Assembly: GCA_035293565.1 (NCBI GenBank)
Contig: DATGMP010000001.1
Coordinates: 1 to 56,960, forward strand
DNA: 56,960 nt
Origin: DATGMP01 sp035293565
GTDB lineage: Bacteria > Pseudomonadota > Alphaproteobacteria > BOG-932 > Roseiterribacteraceae
Direction of reading: 5' to 3'
Under the pieces are notes generated by a model. It was not told where the DNA came from, searched no databases, and worked only from the letters and a program-made list of their open reading frames with translations. Below are positions 42,739-51,030 of this stretch, one piece after another. Position numbers and translations under genes: made by a program. Numbering within the stretch: position 1 is the stretch's first letter; every line of letters starts with the position of its first letter.

Positions 42739-44424
42739 TTAGCCCCCGTGCATGAACGCTGTCCCCGGATGCGCGCCGGTCGGTTTGCCCGCGAGGCAGG
42801 TGGGAACGCCGCGCACGATGGTGGCCCGAATGCCGGGAGGCTGGCGGACGAACCGCCAGGAGCCGCCGGGCACGTCATAGGCTTTCTCCTCGGGCGGCAT
42901 GTCGATCTCGTCGAGCGAGAAGACGTTCAGATCAGCGAGCTTGCCGGGTGCGATCAAGCCACGATCGGTGAGGCCGAAGAATTCGGCATGCTTGCCGGTC
43001 AGCACATGCACCGCCTCCTCGACTGAGATCTGCTTGGTATCGCGGACATAGCGCGTGAAGAGATACAGATTCTGGCCGCCCGCCTCGAAGAGTTGCAAAT
43101 GCGCGCCGGTATCGTTGGGGCAGCCGACGGTGCGCGGATCACGCAGCAGCTTCACCACCGATTCTTCATCCAGAGCGTCGGATTTGAGGCTCATGATCGA
43201 GCCCAGCCCGTTGGCGAGCAGCCAGTCGGCCATGGCGTCGGAAGTGTGCTGCCTGCGGCCGCGTGCATATTCGCCCAAGGAGATCCCAACCGGTCCGGCC
43301 TTGGTCTCCGAATAGGAGAGCATCACCACGTCCGGCCGCTCGAAGGGATAGCCCGGCGGGCCGGAATGGTGGTCCATGCTGTGACGGGCCTTTTCGCGCC
43401 AGGCGGGGTCGCTGAGAAGCCCCTCGCGCGTGTCCTTCGGCGCGTAGATCATGTCGTGCCAGGCCGGCATCCATTCGAACATCAGCGAATGCTCGAAATT
43501 GAGGAACACGCTGAAGGGCTTGTGCATGAAGGTCGGCCGGAAATCGATGCCGGCTGCGTGCAGCCGCTCATGCATGGCCATGGCGTTCGCCCGCATCTCG
43601 GTGTCGCGGGCCAGCATCGGCATGACGAGCCAAACGGCGCGGATGCCGCGCGGCCCCGCCAATCGCGCCATGCGCTCGACATCGGCGATGTGATGCTGAG
43701 GCTCCGCGAAGCGACCCTCGACCTGGAAAATCTTGCCTTTGTGGCGCGCCATGACGTCGAGCAGCGCCTCGAACTCGGCATCGTCGGCGATCTTTGACGG
43801 CACCGGCCGATGCTGCCGGTCATTGTCCATGAGGTTGGTCGACAGCCCGAGCGCGCCATTGGCGAGCGCCTCGTCGAGCAGGGCCGCCATGCGGGCATTC
43901 TCTTCCGGCGTCGCGATCCGTTCCCAAGCGGCCTTTCCCATCGCCGCCACGCGGATCGAGGCGTGCCCGACATAACCCTCCAGATGGATCGCGGTCGGCC
44001 GGCCTTGCACCGCCTTGCGATAATCGGCCCAGGACATGTTCCATCGAAACGGGACGCTCGCCTCGAATGCGTTCTTGGGCAGATCTTCGAGATAGCAAAG
44101 CAGGTCGACCACCTCGTGCCGATATTCCGGCGTGACCGGGGCGATCGTGACCCCGCAATTGCCCATGATCGCAGTGGTCGTCCCATAGGAGGGCAGCGGG
44201 TCGAAATCCGGGTGCCACCACATCTCGCCGTCGAGATGGGTATGGGAGTCGATGAAGCCCGGCGTCACCAACGCGCCCGACGCGTCGATCTCCGGCTCCC
44301 CTTGGGATTTGAGGCCGGGCCCCACTTCCGCGATCAGCCCGTCCCTGACCCTGACATCGGCCTTGAAGCCCGGCTTGCCCGTTCCGTCGACGACGGTGCC
44401 GCCCCGCACCAACAGATCGCCCAT
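42739..44424 (-). CDS. N-acyl-D-amino-acid deacylase-like amidohydrolase (Amidohydro_3)
   Basis: A 561-residue protein from the ATG at 44424 with GGGAGG ahead (a TTG just before is in frame). LLVRGGTVVDGTGKPGFKAD, metal motif GFIDSHTHLDGEMWWHPDFD, SYGTTTAIMGNCGVTIAPVT with the Cys of the D-aminoacylase family, then SIMSLKSDALDEESVV with the family's Asp, and C-terminal LTDRGLIAPGKLADLNVFSL. A second member of this family is at 51031. It is probably cytoplasmic and acts on N-acylated substrates. A small-genome neighbour function is not visible. Confidence 0.87.
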   Translation of the reverse strand: MGDLLVRGGTVVDGTGKPGFKADVRVRDGLIAEVGPGLKSQGEPEIDASGALVTPGFIDSHTHLDGEMWWHPDFDPLPSYGTTTAIMGNCGVTIAPVTPEYRHEVVDLLCYLEDLPKNAFEASVPFRWNMSWADYRKAVQGRPTAIHLEGYVGHASIRVAAMGKAAWERIATPEENARMAALLDEALANGALGLSTNLMDNDRQHRPVPSKIADDAEFEALLDVMARHKGKIFQVEGRFAEPQHHIADVERMARLAGPRGIRAVWLVMPMLARDTEMRANAMAMHERLHAAGIDFRPTFMHKPFSVFLNFEHSLMFEWMPAWHDMIYAPKDTREGLLSDPAWREKARHSMDHHSGPPGYPFERPDVVMLSYSETKAGPVGISLGEYARGRRQHTSDAMADWLLANGLGSIMSLKSDALDEESVVKLLRDPRTVGCPNDTGAHLQLFEAGGQNLYLFTRYVRDTKQISVEEAVHVLTGKHAEFFGLTDRGLIAPGKLADLNVFSLDEIDMPPEEKAYDVPGGSWRFVRQPPGIRATIVRGVPTCLAGKPTGAHPGTAFMHGG

Positions 44425-44590
44425 CAAATCCTCCCAGAAATCATACGCAATCGTCTTCTTATAGCATGCAAACCAATGCCTGCGCTAAAAAAGCTTCATT
44501 ATTTGAAATTTTATCCTTAGTGTCCCCCCCGTGCCAACTTTTATCGAATCCGGCCTAGCCGGTAAGCCACTGACGAGGGAGGAAACGTCC

Positions 44591-45055
44591 ATGAAAACGA
44601 TCGCCACGGCGGCAGCGGTTGCCGTCCTGCTGACGGCGCCCCTGGCGCTCGCCGACACCGCCTTCATCTCCGCCGAAGGCGAATATGTGTGGAATCCCAA
44701 GACGTCCAATTATCCGCAGGGCGCGTATGCGTCCGAGCAAACCATGTCGATCAAGCATGACGATGGGAAGACGATCTCGGTGTCTCAGGATGTGCATCTC
44801 AAGGACGGCAAGGTCATCGACTGGAACTATGACGGTCCTTATGACGGCAAGCCGCATCACGGCGACTGGATCACGATCGCTCTGAAGCGCATCAAGCCCA
44901 ATGCCTTCTCCAACGATTATGTGATGAGCGACGGCACCAAGGGTCACGAGGTCGCGACCATCACCAAGGAGCACGTCACGATCCGCGGCCATTCCTTCGA
45001 TGCCCAGGGCGGCAAGCACCACTATGTCGAGGTGTGGGACAAGGTGCAGAAGTAA
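44591..45055 (+). CDS. Exported hypothetical protein
   Basis: A 154-residue protein. The ATG at 44591 follows GAGGGAGGAAACG. Signal peptide about 1-21 (TAAAVAVLLTAPLALA). The mature part is a strand-rich DTAFISAEGEYVWNPKTSNY, TISVSQDVHLKDGKVIDWNY, DGPYDGKPHHGDWITIALKR and VMSDGTKGHEVATITKEHV with many Lys/His and Asp. The layout resembles small periplasmic beta proteins that carry DUF-type domains; I name no family. It is divergent from the amidohydrolase across 166 bp. Confidence 0.75.
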   Translation: MKTIATAAAVAVLLTAPLALADTAFISAEGEYVWNPKTSNYPQGAYASEQTMSIKHDDGKTISVSQDVHLKDGKVIDWNYDGPYDGKPHHGDWITIALKRIKPNAFSNDYVMSDGTKGHEVATITKEHVTIRGHSFDAQGGKHHYVEVWDKVQK

Positions 45056-45206
45056 CGCTCGGCCGCGCCTCTCCGCACGCCGGATGCGGCGCGGAGAGGC
45101 GATCGCAGCCCGATGGTAAAGACGGTGCCGCACGCCCTCGACACGGCCTCAAGAATATATTGTATCATCTGAAGAAATAAGCTACATTTCCCGACTCTTT
45201 CGGGGA

Positions 45207-45911
45207 GTGATTCGAGTGTGGGCCATGCAGAACTCTGGTTTTCGTGTTGCGAAGTACGACAACGATCTAAAGTCGCTTAACGACCTCATGAACGAGTTGC
45301 TGCAGCGTACGCGTGAAGCAATGGCCGGCGCATGCGAAGCATTGAGCGAACGGGACATAGAAAAGGCAGAGTTCATTGCTCATAATGACGATATTATCGA
45401 TCATCTTGAGCATATGGTCCATAAAACTGCCCATGATCTGATCATGCGCTATCAGCCGATGGCACGAGATCTTCGTCAAATCTTGGCCTCCATGCGCGTT
45501 GCTTCCGATCTCGAACGGATCGGTGACACCGCCGAAAGCATCGCGCGCCGGGTCATTCATATGGGCGACAAGCCGCAGCTCGCGGTCCGCAGGATCGGGT
45601 CTCTCGCCAAGCTCGTGCAGGAACGGTTCGATCGTCTCGTCGAGGCATACGAGACCCGAAGCGCGGTCAATGCCGACGATGTCCGTGCCCATGACGACGA
45701 GATCGATGCGGCCTATTGCAGCGCGACCGCCGACATCTTGTCGATGATGGAGAATGATCCGGGCCTGGTCCGGTGCGGAGCGCAGCTCCTGTCGATCGCC
45801 AAGTCGTTCGAGCGCGTGGGCGATCGTCTGACCAACATCGCCGAACAGATTCTCTATGAGGTCGACGGCCAGACCGAATTCGCGGCCCGCGCTCGTATCA
45901 TCGCCGACTAA
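45207..45911 (+). CDS. phoU: Phosphate signalling complex protein PhoU
   Basis: A 234-residue helical protein; GTG at 45207 (or ATG at 45225). Two PhoU repeats: MNELLQRTREAMAGACEALS / DIEKAEFIAHNDDIIDHLEH and VRAHDDEIDAAYCSATADIL / RCGAQLLSIAKSFERVGDRL, with E(x)V(G)DRxTNIAE metal-cluster motif and HDLIMRYQPMARDLRQILAS. PhoU links the Pst transporter to PhoR and dampens the phosphate regulon. It is isolated here; pst and phoB genes are not adjacent. The length is typical. Confidence 0.92.
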   Translation: MIRVWAMQNSGFRVAKYDNDLKSLNDLMNELLQRTREAMAGACEALSERDIEKAEFIAHNDDIIDHLEHMVHKTAHDLIMRYQPMARDLRQILASMRVASDLERIGDTAESIARRVIHMGDKPQLAVRRIGSLAKLVQERFDRLVEAYETRSAVNADDVRAHDDEIDAAYCSATADILSMMENDPGLVRCGAQLLSIAKSFERVGDRLTNIAEQILYEVDGQTEFAARARIIAD

Positions 45912-45914
45912 AGC

Positions 45915-46135
45915 TTAGTCGCTCCGCACCAAACGGACCGCGCCGATTGCGCTCTCGTTGTCGGGAGAGCTCGCCCTGCCGTCCCGGAAGTCGATGCCCC
46001 AAACGGCGAATGCGCCGTTCGGCGAGTTGCGGGATTCTTGCATCCGGGCGAAACGAGCGTGTTCAGCTCGTCCCTGGTCGCTAGCCGTCTGCCGTTCTTG
46101 GCTCCGGTCCGCGCCTGATCCCAGGTGAGAAGAAG
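45915..46135 (-). pseudogene. Degenerate DUF1566-type remnant
   Basis: Leftward from 46135: LLLTWDQARTGAKNGRRLAT, RDELNTLVSPGC in one frame, then after a shift NSPNGAFAVWGIDFRDGRAS, SPDNESAIGAVRLVRSD in the next, stop 45915-45917. The halves match the two ends of DUF1566/Lcl-type domains (x-W-x-x-A-x(n)-R-L-P/A-T-R-x-E-L, then W-x-I-D-F-x-D-G...V-R-L-V-R). The frame change and a missing middle segment mark a pseudogene. Confidence 0.65.
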
Positions 46136-46238
46136 AGGCGTCCCGGCGGAGCCCTTCCCATGTCCATTCCTGCCCGACGCTGCAACGCGGCGAACCAACG
46201 ATTCACGTTTGCGAAGCGTGAGATGGGAGAGATATGGG

Positions 46239-46616
46239 TTGAAAACGCCTTTTGCCGCCTTGCTGCTTCTGATCGGCCTTGCCGGCTGCACGACCGCACC
46301 CGTCCCATACGCCAGGCCGACATTCAGCCAGGTCGGCCTGGCTTCCTGGTACGGACCCGAACATCAGGGCGCGCCGACGGCGAGCGGCACGCGATATGAT
46401 ATGCACGCCATGACCGCGGCCCACCGATCGCTCCCCTTCAGCACGGTCGCCCGCGTCACGAGTCTCGGGACCGGCCGATCGATTAAAGTGCGGATCAACG
46501 ATCGCGGCCCCTACGCCAAGGGAAGGATCATCGATTTGTCAGCCGCCGCAGCCTCCGCAATCGGCCTCAGAGGGGTTTCGCCGGTGCGGGTCGAAGTCTT
46601 CAGATCCGATCGGTAG
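46239..46616 (+). CDS. rlpA: Septal ring lytic transglycosylase RlpA family lipoprotein
   Basis: A 125-residue protein. I chose the TTG at 46239 (GGGAGAG ahead); the frame upstream lacks homology and the signal begins LKTPFAALLLLIGLAGC with a lipobox Cys. RlpA double-psi beta-barrel core: GLASWYGPEHQGAPTASGTR, YDMHAMTAAHRSLPFSTVAR, VRINDRGPYAKGRIIDLSAA, ASAIGLRGVSPVRVEV. It lacks the SPOR domain of longer RlpA proteins. It cleaves denuded glycan strands in some species. It is followed by an aldo/keto reductase 4 bp later. Confidence 0.9.
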   Translation: MKTPFAALLLLIGLAGCTTAPVPYARPTFSQVGLASWYGPEHQGAPTASGTRYDMHAMTAAHRSLPFSTVARVTSLGTGRSIKVRINDRGPYAKGRIIDLSAAAASAIGLRGVSPVRVEVFRSDR

Positions 46617-46620
46617 GAGT

Positions 46621-47469
46621 GTGAGCACGCAGCAACGTCCCTGGGGCTCCGCCCGATATCCGGTATCCGTGATTGGCCAGGGGACCTGGTACATCGAGAG
46701 GGCCGACCGCGGCGAAGCGGTCGCGACATTGCGACGGGGCCTGGACCTCGGCATAACCCACATCGATACGGCCGAGATGTACGGCTCGGGCGAAGCGGAG
46801 AGGATCATCGGCGAAGCGATCGCCGGCCGCCGGGACGAGGTCTTTCTCGTTTCCAAAGTGCTACCGCAAAATGCGACGCGCGCCGGAACGCAGACCGCCT
46901 GCGAGCGATCGCTGGCCCGGCTCAAGACCGACCATCTCGATTGCTATCTGCTGCACTGGCGCGGACGGTACCCGCTCGAAGACACAATAGCCGGCTTCGA
47001 GGATCTCCAGCGGGCCGGAAAGATTCGATCCTGGGGCGTCAGCAATTTCGACGTCTCCGATCTCGAAGATCTGAGCGCAATCGACGCGGATACAAAGTGC
47101 GGCTGCAATCAGGTGCTCTATAATCTCAGGGAACGCGCGATCGAGCACGCGGTCCTGCCCTGGTGCGAAGCGCATCGGATCGCCGTGGTGGCCTATAGCC
47201 CGTTCGGCCATGATCGCTTTCCGTCGCCACGCACGGTCGAAGGCCGTCTCCTGGCCCAAATCGCCGCCGCGCACGACGCGACGCCTCGGCAGGTGGCCCT
47301 CGCCTTTCTCGTGCGGCACCGTTCGGTCTTTGTGATTCCGAAGGCTTCCAGCATCGGCCATGCCGAGGAAAATGCGGGCGCCGGCGAACTCAGCCTGAGT
47401 GAAGACGAAATCGAGCGCATCGGCGCGGCATTTCCGCTGGGCCGATCAAAAACCTTGCCGATGATCTGA
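46621..47469 (+). CDS. Aldo/keto reductase family protein
   Basis: A 282-residue TIM-barrel oxidoreductase from the GTG at 46621. Tetrad residues lie in THIDTAEMYGSGEAERIIGE (Asp, Tyr), FLVSKVLPQNATR (Lys) and CYLLHWRGRYPLEDTI (His). The NADPH-binding end is FVIPKASSIGHAEENAGAGE. Active-site set complete. Substrate unknown. It is separated from rlpA by only 4 bp, so the two may be co-transcribed although the functions differ. Confidence 0.9.
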   Translation: MSTQQRPWGSARYPVSVIGQGTWYIERADRGEAVATLRRGLDLGITHIDTAEMYGSGEAERIIGEAIAGRRDEVFLVSKVLPQNATRAGTQTACERSLARLKTDHLDCYLLHWRGRYPLEDTIAGFEDLQRAGKIRSWGVSNFDVSDLEDLSAIDADTKCGCNQVLYNLRERAIEHAVLPWCEAHRIAVVAYSPFGHDRFPSPRTVEGRLLAQIAAAHDATPRQVALAFLVRHRSVFVIPKASSIGHAEENAGAGELSLSEDEIERIGAAFPLGRSKTLPMI

Positions 47470-47501
47470 ACACGACGACATCCGTAAAATGCCTCGAAAG
47501 C

Positions 47502-47518
47502 AACAGAAGATTTCTGTT
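47502..47518. promoter_or_regulatory. Palindromic site between aldo/keto reductase and His-rich peptide genes
   Basis: AACAGAA-GAT-TTCTGTT is a perfect 7-bp inverted repeat with a 3-nt centre, 118 bp upstream of the His-rich peptide start. It could be an operator for that gene or a weak stem at the end of the reductase transcript. Confidence 0.3.
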
Positions 47519-47635
47519 CAAGCTATGGATAAGATTACAGAAATTTAATTCAGTCAGTACAGGAAAACGTTAATCAAATCGCGGATAGTGGGCACGGGCG
47601 CGAAGAGCCCGAATCGGACCTCATGGAGACCTGTC

Positions 47636-47782
47636 ATGCGTATTGTCACTGCCCTGGTCGCGGCTGTGCTTGCTTTCTCGCCCTTGATGGTATCGGCGGC
47701 GTCGGCCGCCACCCACCACGGTCATAAGCATCACGCGCACCATCATCATCACCGGCTGGCGCACCGTACCGTCGCGCATTGA
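47636..47782 (+). CDS. His-rich exported peptide
   Basis: A 48-residue peptide: signal-type start MRIVTALVAAVLAFSPLMVS (A-x-A-like site around 24), then a mature part of about 24 residues with 12 histidines (HHGHKHHAHHHHHRLAH). The ATG follows CATGGAGAC. Such peptides can bind Ni, Zn or Cu; that role is inferred. It ends at a strong hairpin terminator, which supports it being a real transcription unit. Confidence 0.7.
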   Translation: MRIVTALVAAVLAFSPLMVSAASAATHHGHKHHAHHHHHRLAHRTVAH

Positions 47783-47787
47783 TCGAT

Positions 47788-47830
47788 CGGTCCGGCGGCA
47801 TCCGGCGTCCGTCCGGATGCCGCCGGACCG
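47788..47830 (+). terminator. Strong hairpin terminator after the His-rich peptide gene
   Basis: An 18-bp perfect stem (CGGTCCGGCGGCATCCGG and its reverse complement) with a 7-nt loop at 47806-47812 and TTTC after. It starts 6 bp after the stop. Confidence 0.8.
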
Positions 47831-47903
47831 TTTCGAATCGTACAAACTCCTCGCCGGTTCCGTGGAAAGGAGCCTTCCGCCGCTCTAATTCGTTTGTTCC
47901 GGC

Positions 47904-49646
47904 ATGCAGCAGCCGGTTCTTGCCCCGCCGCTCGAGCGGAATCCGTTCAGACTATCCATTGGTCCCGATGCAGCCTTCCTTGACGGCGATTGGCGCCGCG
48001 CGCGGGACGAGGCCCTCGCGGCCATCCTCGGCCCTCCCCGGCTGATCTTCGTGACCGGCGAGCCCGGCACCGGTAAAAGCCTGCTCCTCATGGCGCTCGC
48101 CGACGCGCTCAAACAGCGGAACCGCCCCGCCCTCCATATCAGACGCGGAGAGATCCCGCCGCCCGAGCGTGATCGCGCGCCCCTGCTTGTCGACGAGGCG
48201 GACCGGCTGGATGATGATGCGCGTGAGCGCATCGTCGCACGCTCCGTCTCTTTCCCTTGCGTGGTCGCGGGCACCCCCGGCCTGCCGGTCCAATTCGGCG
48301 CCGCGGTCCGGGACGCAGCCATGATCGAGCTCGCGCCGATGGCGCCGGACGAGGTGAGCGGGTTCCTCGGCGACCGACTTCGCCGCGCCGGGTTGCCCGG
48401 CGATCTCTTCACCGACGATGGAATTACGGCCCTAGCCTTTTATTCGCATGGGATTCCTCGCGTCACGGCGATCCTGGCCAGCAGCGCGTGGATGATCGCC
48501 GGCGCCTCGCCGGAGACGCGCATCAACGCAGACCATGTCGTCGAGGCGGTCACGATCCGAGACGGCGTTCCTCCTGCTCCCCTACCGGCTGCGGCATCGA
48601 CCGAGGTCAAAACCGCCGCTGCGAAGCAGCCCGCTCCGCGTATCGTCCCAACGCCAGAAACCGCACCGTCCACGATTTCCGAAGCTCAAGCCGAGCAGCG
48701 GCCGGTTCCGCAAGCCGTGCCCATTTCGGAGGTCCCCGTGCCGATTCCGGAAGTGGCGACCGTTCCGGAAGCCCGCCCCGCTCCAGAACCCACTCCGGAA
48801 GCTGTAAAGGAAAAGCCCGCGCCGATTTTGGAGGCGCCGCCTTTGGCTGCCTTTTCCAGCCTGCGCGAACCGGTTTTCGAAACGAATCTTCGTGCTCCGC
48901 CGCCCGATCACCCGGTCCTTCCCGCCCCCAGGGCGGGGATTACCGCGCCGATCCACATTCCACCGCGCAGGCGCCTGTCGTCGATCGCCGCACGCCCCTT
49001 TTACCTGGCGGCCGCGGCGACGATCTTCGCCGTGATCGGAGTCACCGCTTTCCTGGAACGCGACAGGATCGATGGCGCGTTGGAAGCGCTCTCGACGCCT
49101 TCCGGCGGGCCGGCGGTCGAGACCGCCTCGATGGCGCCTCTCACCAAGTCAGCGTCGCTCGCGGACCAGCCTGCAACGCCCCAGCCGTCGCCGGCGGAGA
49201 AGTCTGATCCCGCCGCACCGGCCGCTTCGACCAACACGCAGGCTGAAGCGGCGCGGAACGTTGTTGTCCAAGTGCCCGCAACGCCCTCGCAACAGGCCAA
49301 GCGGGTCGTCGTCCGCTATCATCGCGGGGATGCTACGGCCAGACAACGCGCCGCCACGGTTGCGGAGGAGCTGCGCCAAACCGGGCTCTATGTCGACGAG
49401 CCGAAGCCTGCCGAGCGATGGATCGGACACGGGCGGCTGCAATATTTCTTCGACGCCGACCGGGACGCCGCGGCCGCGATCGCAGCCTATCTGAGCCCGC
49501 GTTTCGGCGTCGAGGAGCCTGGCAGGCCCGACCCCCGTGACGCTTCAATTCAGCCGGGCACCGTCGAGATCTGGGTGCCGGGCACGCGACCGCCGCATCG
49601 GCGGCACCGCTCCTTCTCCGAATACGCGGCCGGCTGGTTCCGCTAA
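47904..49646 (+). CDS. Membrane-anchored AAA ATPase (ExeA/GspA-like) with LytR_C-like C-terminal domain
   Basis: A 580-residue protein. N-terminal AAA domain with Walker A GEPGTGKS (52-59), Walker B LLVDEAD (94-100) and an arginine-rich C-terminal lobe (GIPRVTAILASSAWM). Then a 150-residue Pro/Glu/Ala-rich linker, a single membrane helix at about 372-390 (FYLAAAATIFAVIGVTAFLE), and an exported C-terminal domain (KRVVVRYHRGDATARQRAAT through LYVDEPKPAERW and FFDADRDAAAAIAAYL) resembling LytR_C-type domains. ExeA/GspA and DamX use a related ATPase-linker-TM plan with peptidoglycan-binding ends. The 4-nt convergent overlap with the epoxide hydrolase is noted. Confidence 0.82.
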   Translation: MQQPVLAPPLERNPFRLSIGPDAAFLDGDWRRARDEALAAILGPPRLIFVTGEPGTGKSLLLMALADALKQRNRPALHIRRGEIPPPERDRAPLLVDEADRLDDDARERIVARSVSFPCVVAGTPGLPVQFGAAVRDAAMIELAPMAPDEVSGFLGDRLRRAGLPGDLFTDDGITALAFYSHGIPRVTAILASSAWMIAGASPETRINADHVVEAVTIRDGVPPAPLPAAASTEVKTAAAKQPAPRIVPTPETAPSTISEAQAEQRPVPQAVPISEVPVPIPEVATVPEARPAPEPTPEAVKEKPAPILEAPPLAAFSSLREPVFETNLRAPPPDHPVLPAPRAGITAPIHIPPRRRLSSIAARPFYLAAAATIFAVIGVTAFLERDRIDGALEALSTPSGGPAVETASMAPLTKSASLADQPATPQPSPAEKSDPAAPAASTNTQAEAARNVVVQVPATPSQQAKRVVVRYHRGDATARQRAATVAEELRQTGLYVDEPKPAERWIGHGRLQYFFDADRDAAAAIAAYLSPRFGVEEPGRPDPRDASIQPGTVEIWVPGTRPPHRRHRSFSEYAAGWFR

Positions 49647-50887
49647 CCCGATTTCAGCATCCGGCCGAACGCAAGGACGTCATCTGCAAACAGCTTCGGC
49701 TGCTCCATGGCAGCGAAATGGCCGCCATGCGGCATGTCGGTCCAGCGCACCAGCTTGAACTGGCGTTCGCCATAGCTCTTCGGCCAGAAGACCAGCTCGC
49801 CCGGGAAATGGGCGATCGCGGTCGGCTTCTCGACCTTGCCCGGCGGCACCGCGGGCTCCAGCCCGGCCCCCGCATACATCCAGGATGCCGTGCCGAAGGT
49901 GTTGGTCGTGAGATAGACCATGATGTTGTCCAGCACCTCGTCGCGGGTATAGATCGACCACGGATCGCCGTTCTTGAGATCGGACCAGGTCTTCATCTTC
50001 TCGAAGATCCAGGCGGCCGCGCCCAGCGGACTATCGGTCATCGCGTAAGACAGCGTCAGCGGCTTGGTCGACTGGATGTGAATGTAGCCGCCCTCGGTCT
50101 CATAGACCTGCATCCAGCGCTGCATCGCCGCCTTCTCCTCGTCGTTCGCCGGCGGCGAGCCGACGCCGAGCAGGAAGTTCAGATGCACCGCCTTGCAGCC
50201 CTTGCCCTCGAAGCCGAGCCAGGTCGAGATCGGGCCGCCATAATCGCCGCCCTGGGCGATGTACGAGCCGTAGCCGAGATTCTCGGTCATCAGCTTGTCC
50301 CAGAGATGGGCGACGAAGCGCGAATTGATCGGCTTTTTGGGCTTCGAGGAGAAGCCGAAGCCAGGGATCGACGGCACGACAACCGAGAAGCCGTCATCGG
50401 CCTGGCCGCCATATTTCTCCGGATGCGCCAACGGGTCGATCACCTTCAAAAACTCGACGAAAGAGCCCGGCCAGCCATGCGTGATGATGATCGGCTGCGG
50501 GTTCTTGCCCGAGCCCTTCACGTGCATGAAATGGATCTCGTAATCCTCGACCTTCGCCTTGAAGTGCGGAAACCTGTTCATCGCCGCTTCGCGGGCGCGC
50601 CAGTCGTATTTGGTCTGCCAATAGCTCACGAGATCCTTGAGCGCCTCGAAGCTGGTCCCGTACTGCCAGGGCTGGCCTTCCGGCACGTCGGGCCACTGCG
50701 CGTCCTTGATCCGCGTATTGATATAGTCGAGCCGGGCCTGCGGCACGTCGACCTTGAAGGGCGTCACGCTCATCGAAGAACCTCCCGTTTGTTCGGCAGC
50801 CTCCGCCGCGGCCGGCAGCAATCCTGCCAAGGGCAGCAATTGCGCGCTCTTAATCAGATCGCGCCGCGAAATCGTCCGGTCCGACAT
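49643..50887 (-). CDS. Epoxide hydrolase (alpha/beta, EHN-type), Tat-exported
   Basis: A 414-residue protein; the ATG at 50887 follows GGGGAGG. Tat signal SRRDLIKSAQLLPLAGLLPA. EHN domain: RLDYINTRIKDAQWPDVPEG, WQYGTSFEALKDLVSYWQTK. Hydrolase core: PIIITHGWPGSFVEFLKVID, nucleophile Asp in YIAQGGDYGGPISTWLGF, and a late His in DMPHGGHFAAMEQPKL. It hydrolyses epoxides to diols in the periplasm. It is divergent from the N-acyl-D-amino-acid deacylase gene; 143 bp separate them. Confidence 0.93.
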   Translation of the reverse strand: MSDRTISRRDLIKSAQLLPLAGLLPAAAEAAEQTGGSSMSVTPFKVDVPQARLDYINTRIKDAQWPDVPEGQPWQYGTSFEALKDLVSYWQTKYDWRAREAAMNRFPHFKAKVEDYEIHFMHVKGSGKNPQPIIITHGWPGSFVEFLKVIDPLAHPEKYGGQADDGFSVVVPSIPGFGFSSKPKKPINSRFVAHLWDKLMTENLGYGSYIAQGGDYGGPISTWLGFEGKGCKAVHLNFLLGVGSPPANDEEKAAMQRWMQVYETEGGYIHIQSTKPLTLSYAMTDSPLGAAAWIFEKMKTWSDLKNGDPWSIYTRDEVLDNIMVYLTTNTFGTASWMYAGAGLEPAVPPGKVEKPTAIAHFPGELVFWPKSYGERQFKLVRWTDMPHGGHFAAMEQPKLFADDVLAFGRMLKSG

Positions 50888-51030
50888 GTCGGCAAACCTC
50901 CCCATTGGCTTCTTGCTCATTGGCGGCCGGAGTGTGGCGGAGCCCCGTTGGGCAGTCCAGGGGTTTTGAACTTGGCGTCCTTGGCGTCTTGGCGGTTCCA
51001 TTAGTAGACTGCGCCAGGGGGAGGCTCGCA

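Noticed and set aside
49718..51004. A 428-codon rightward frame over the epoxide hydrolase
   Set aside because: Antisense shadow; the leftward frame has complete catalytic motifs.
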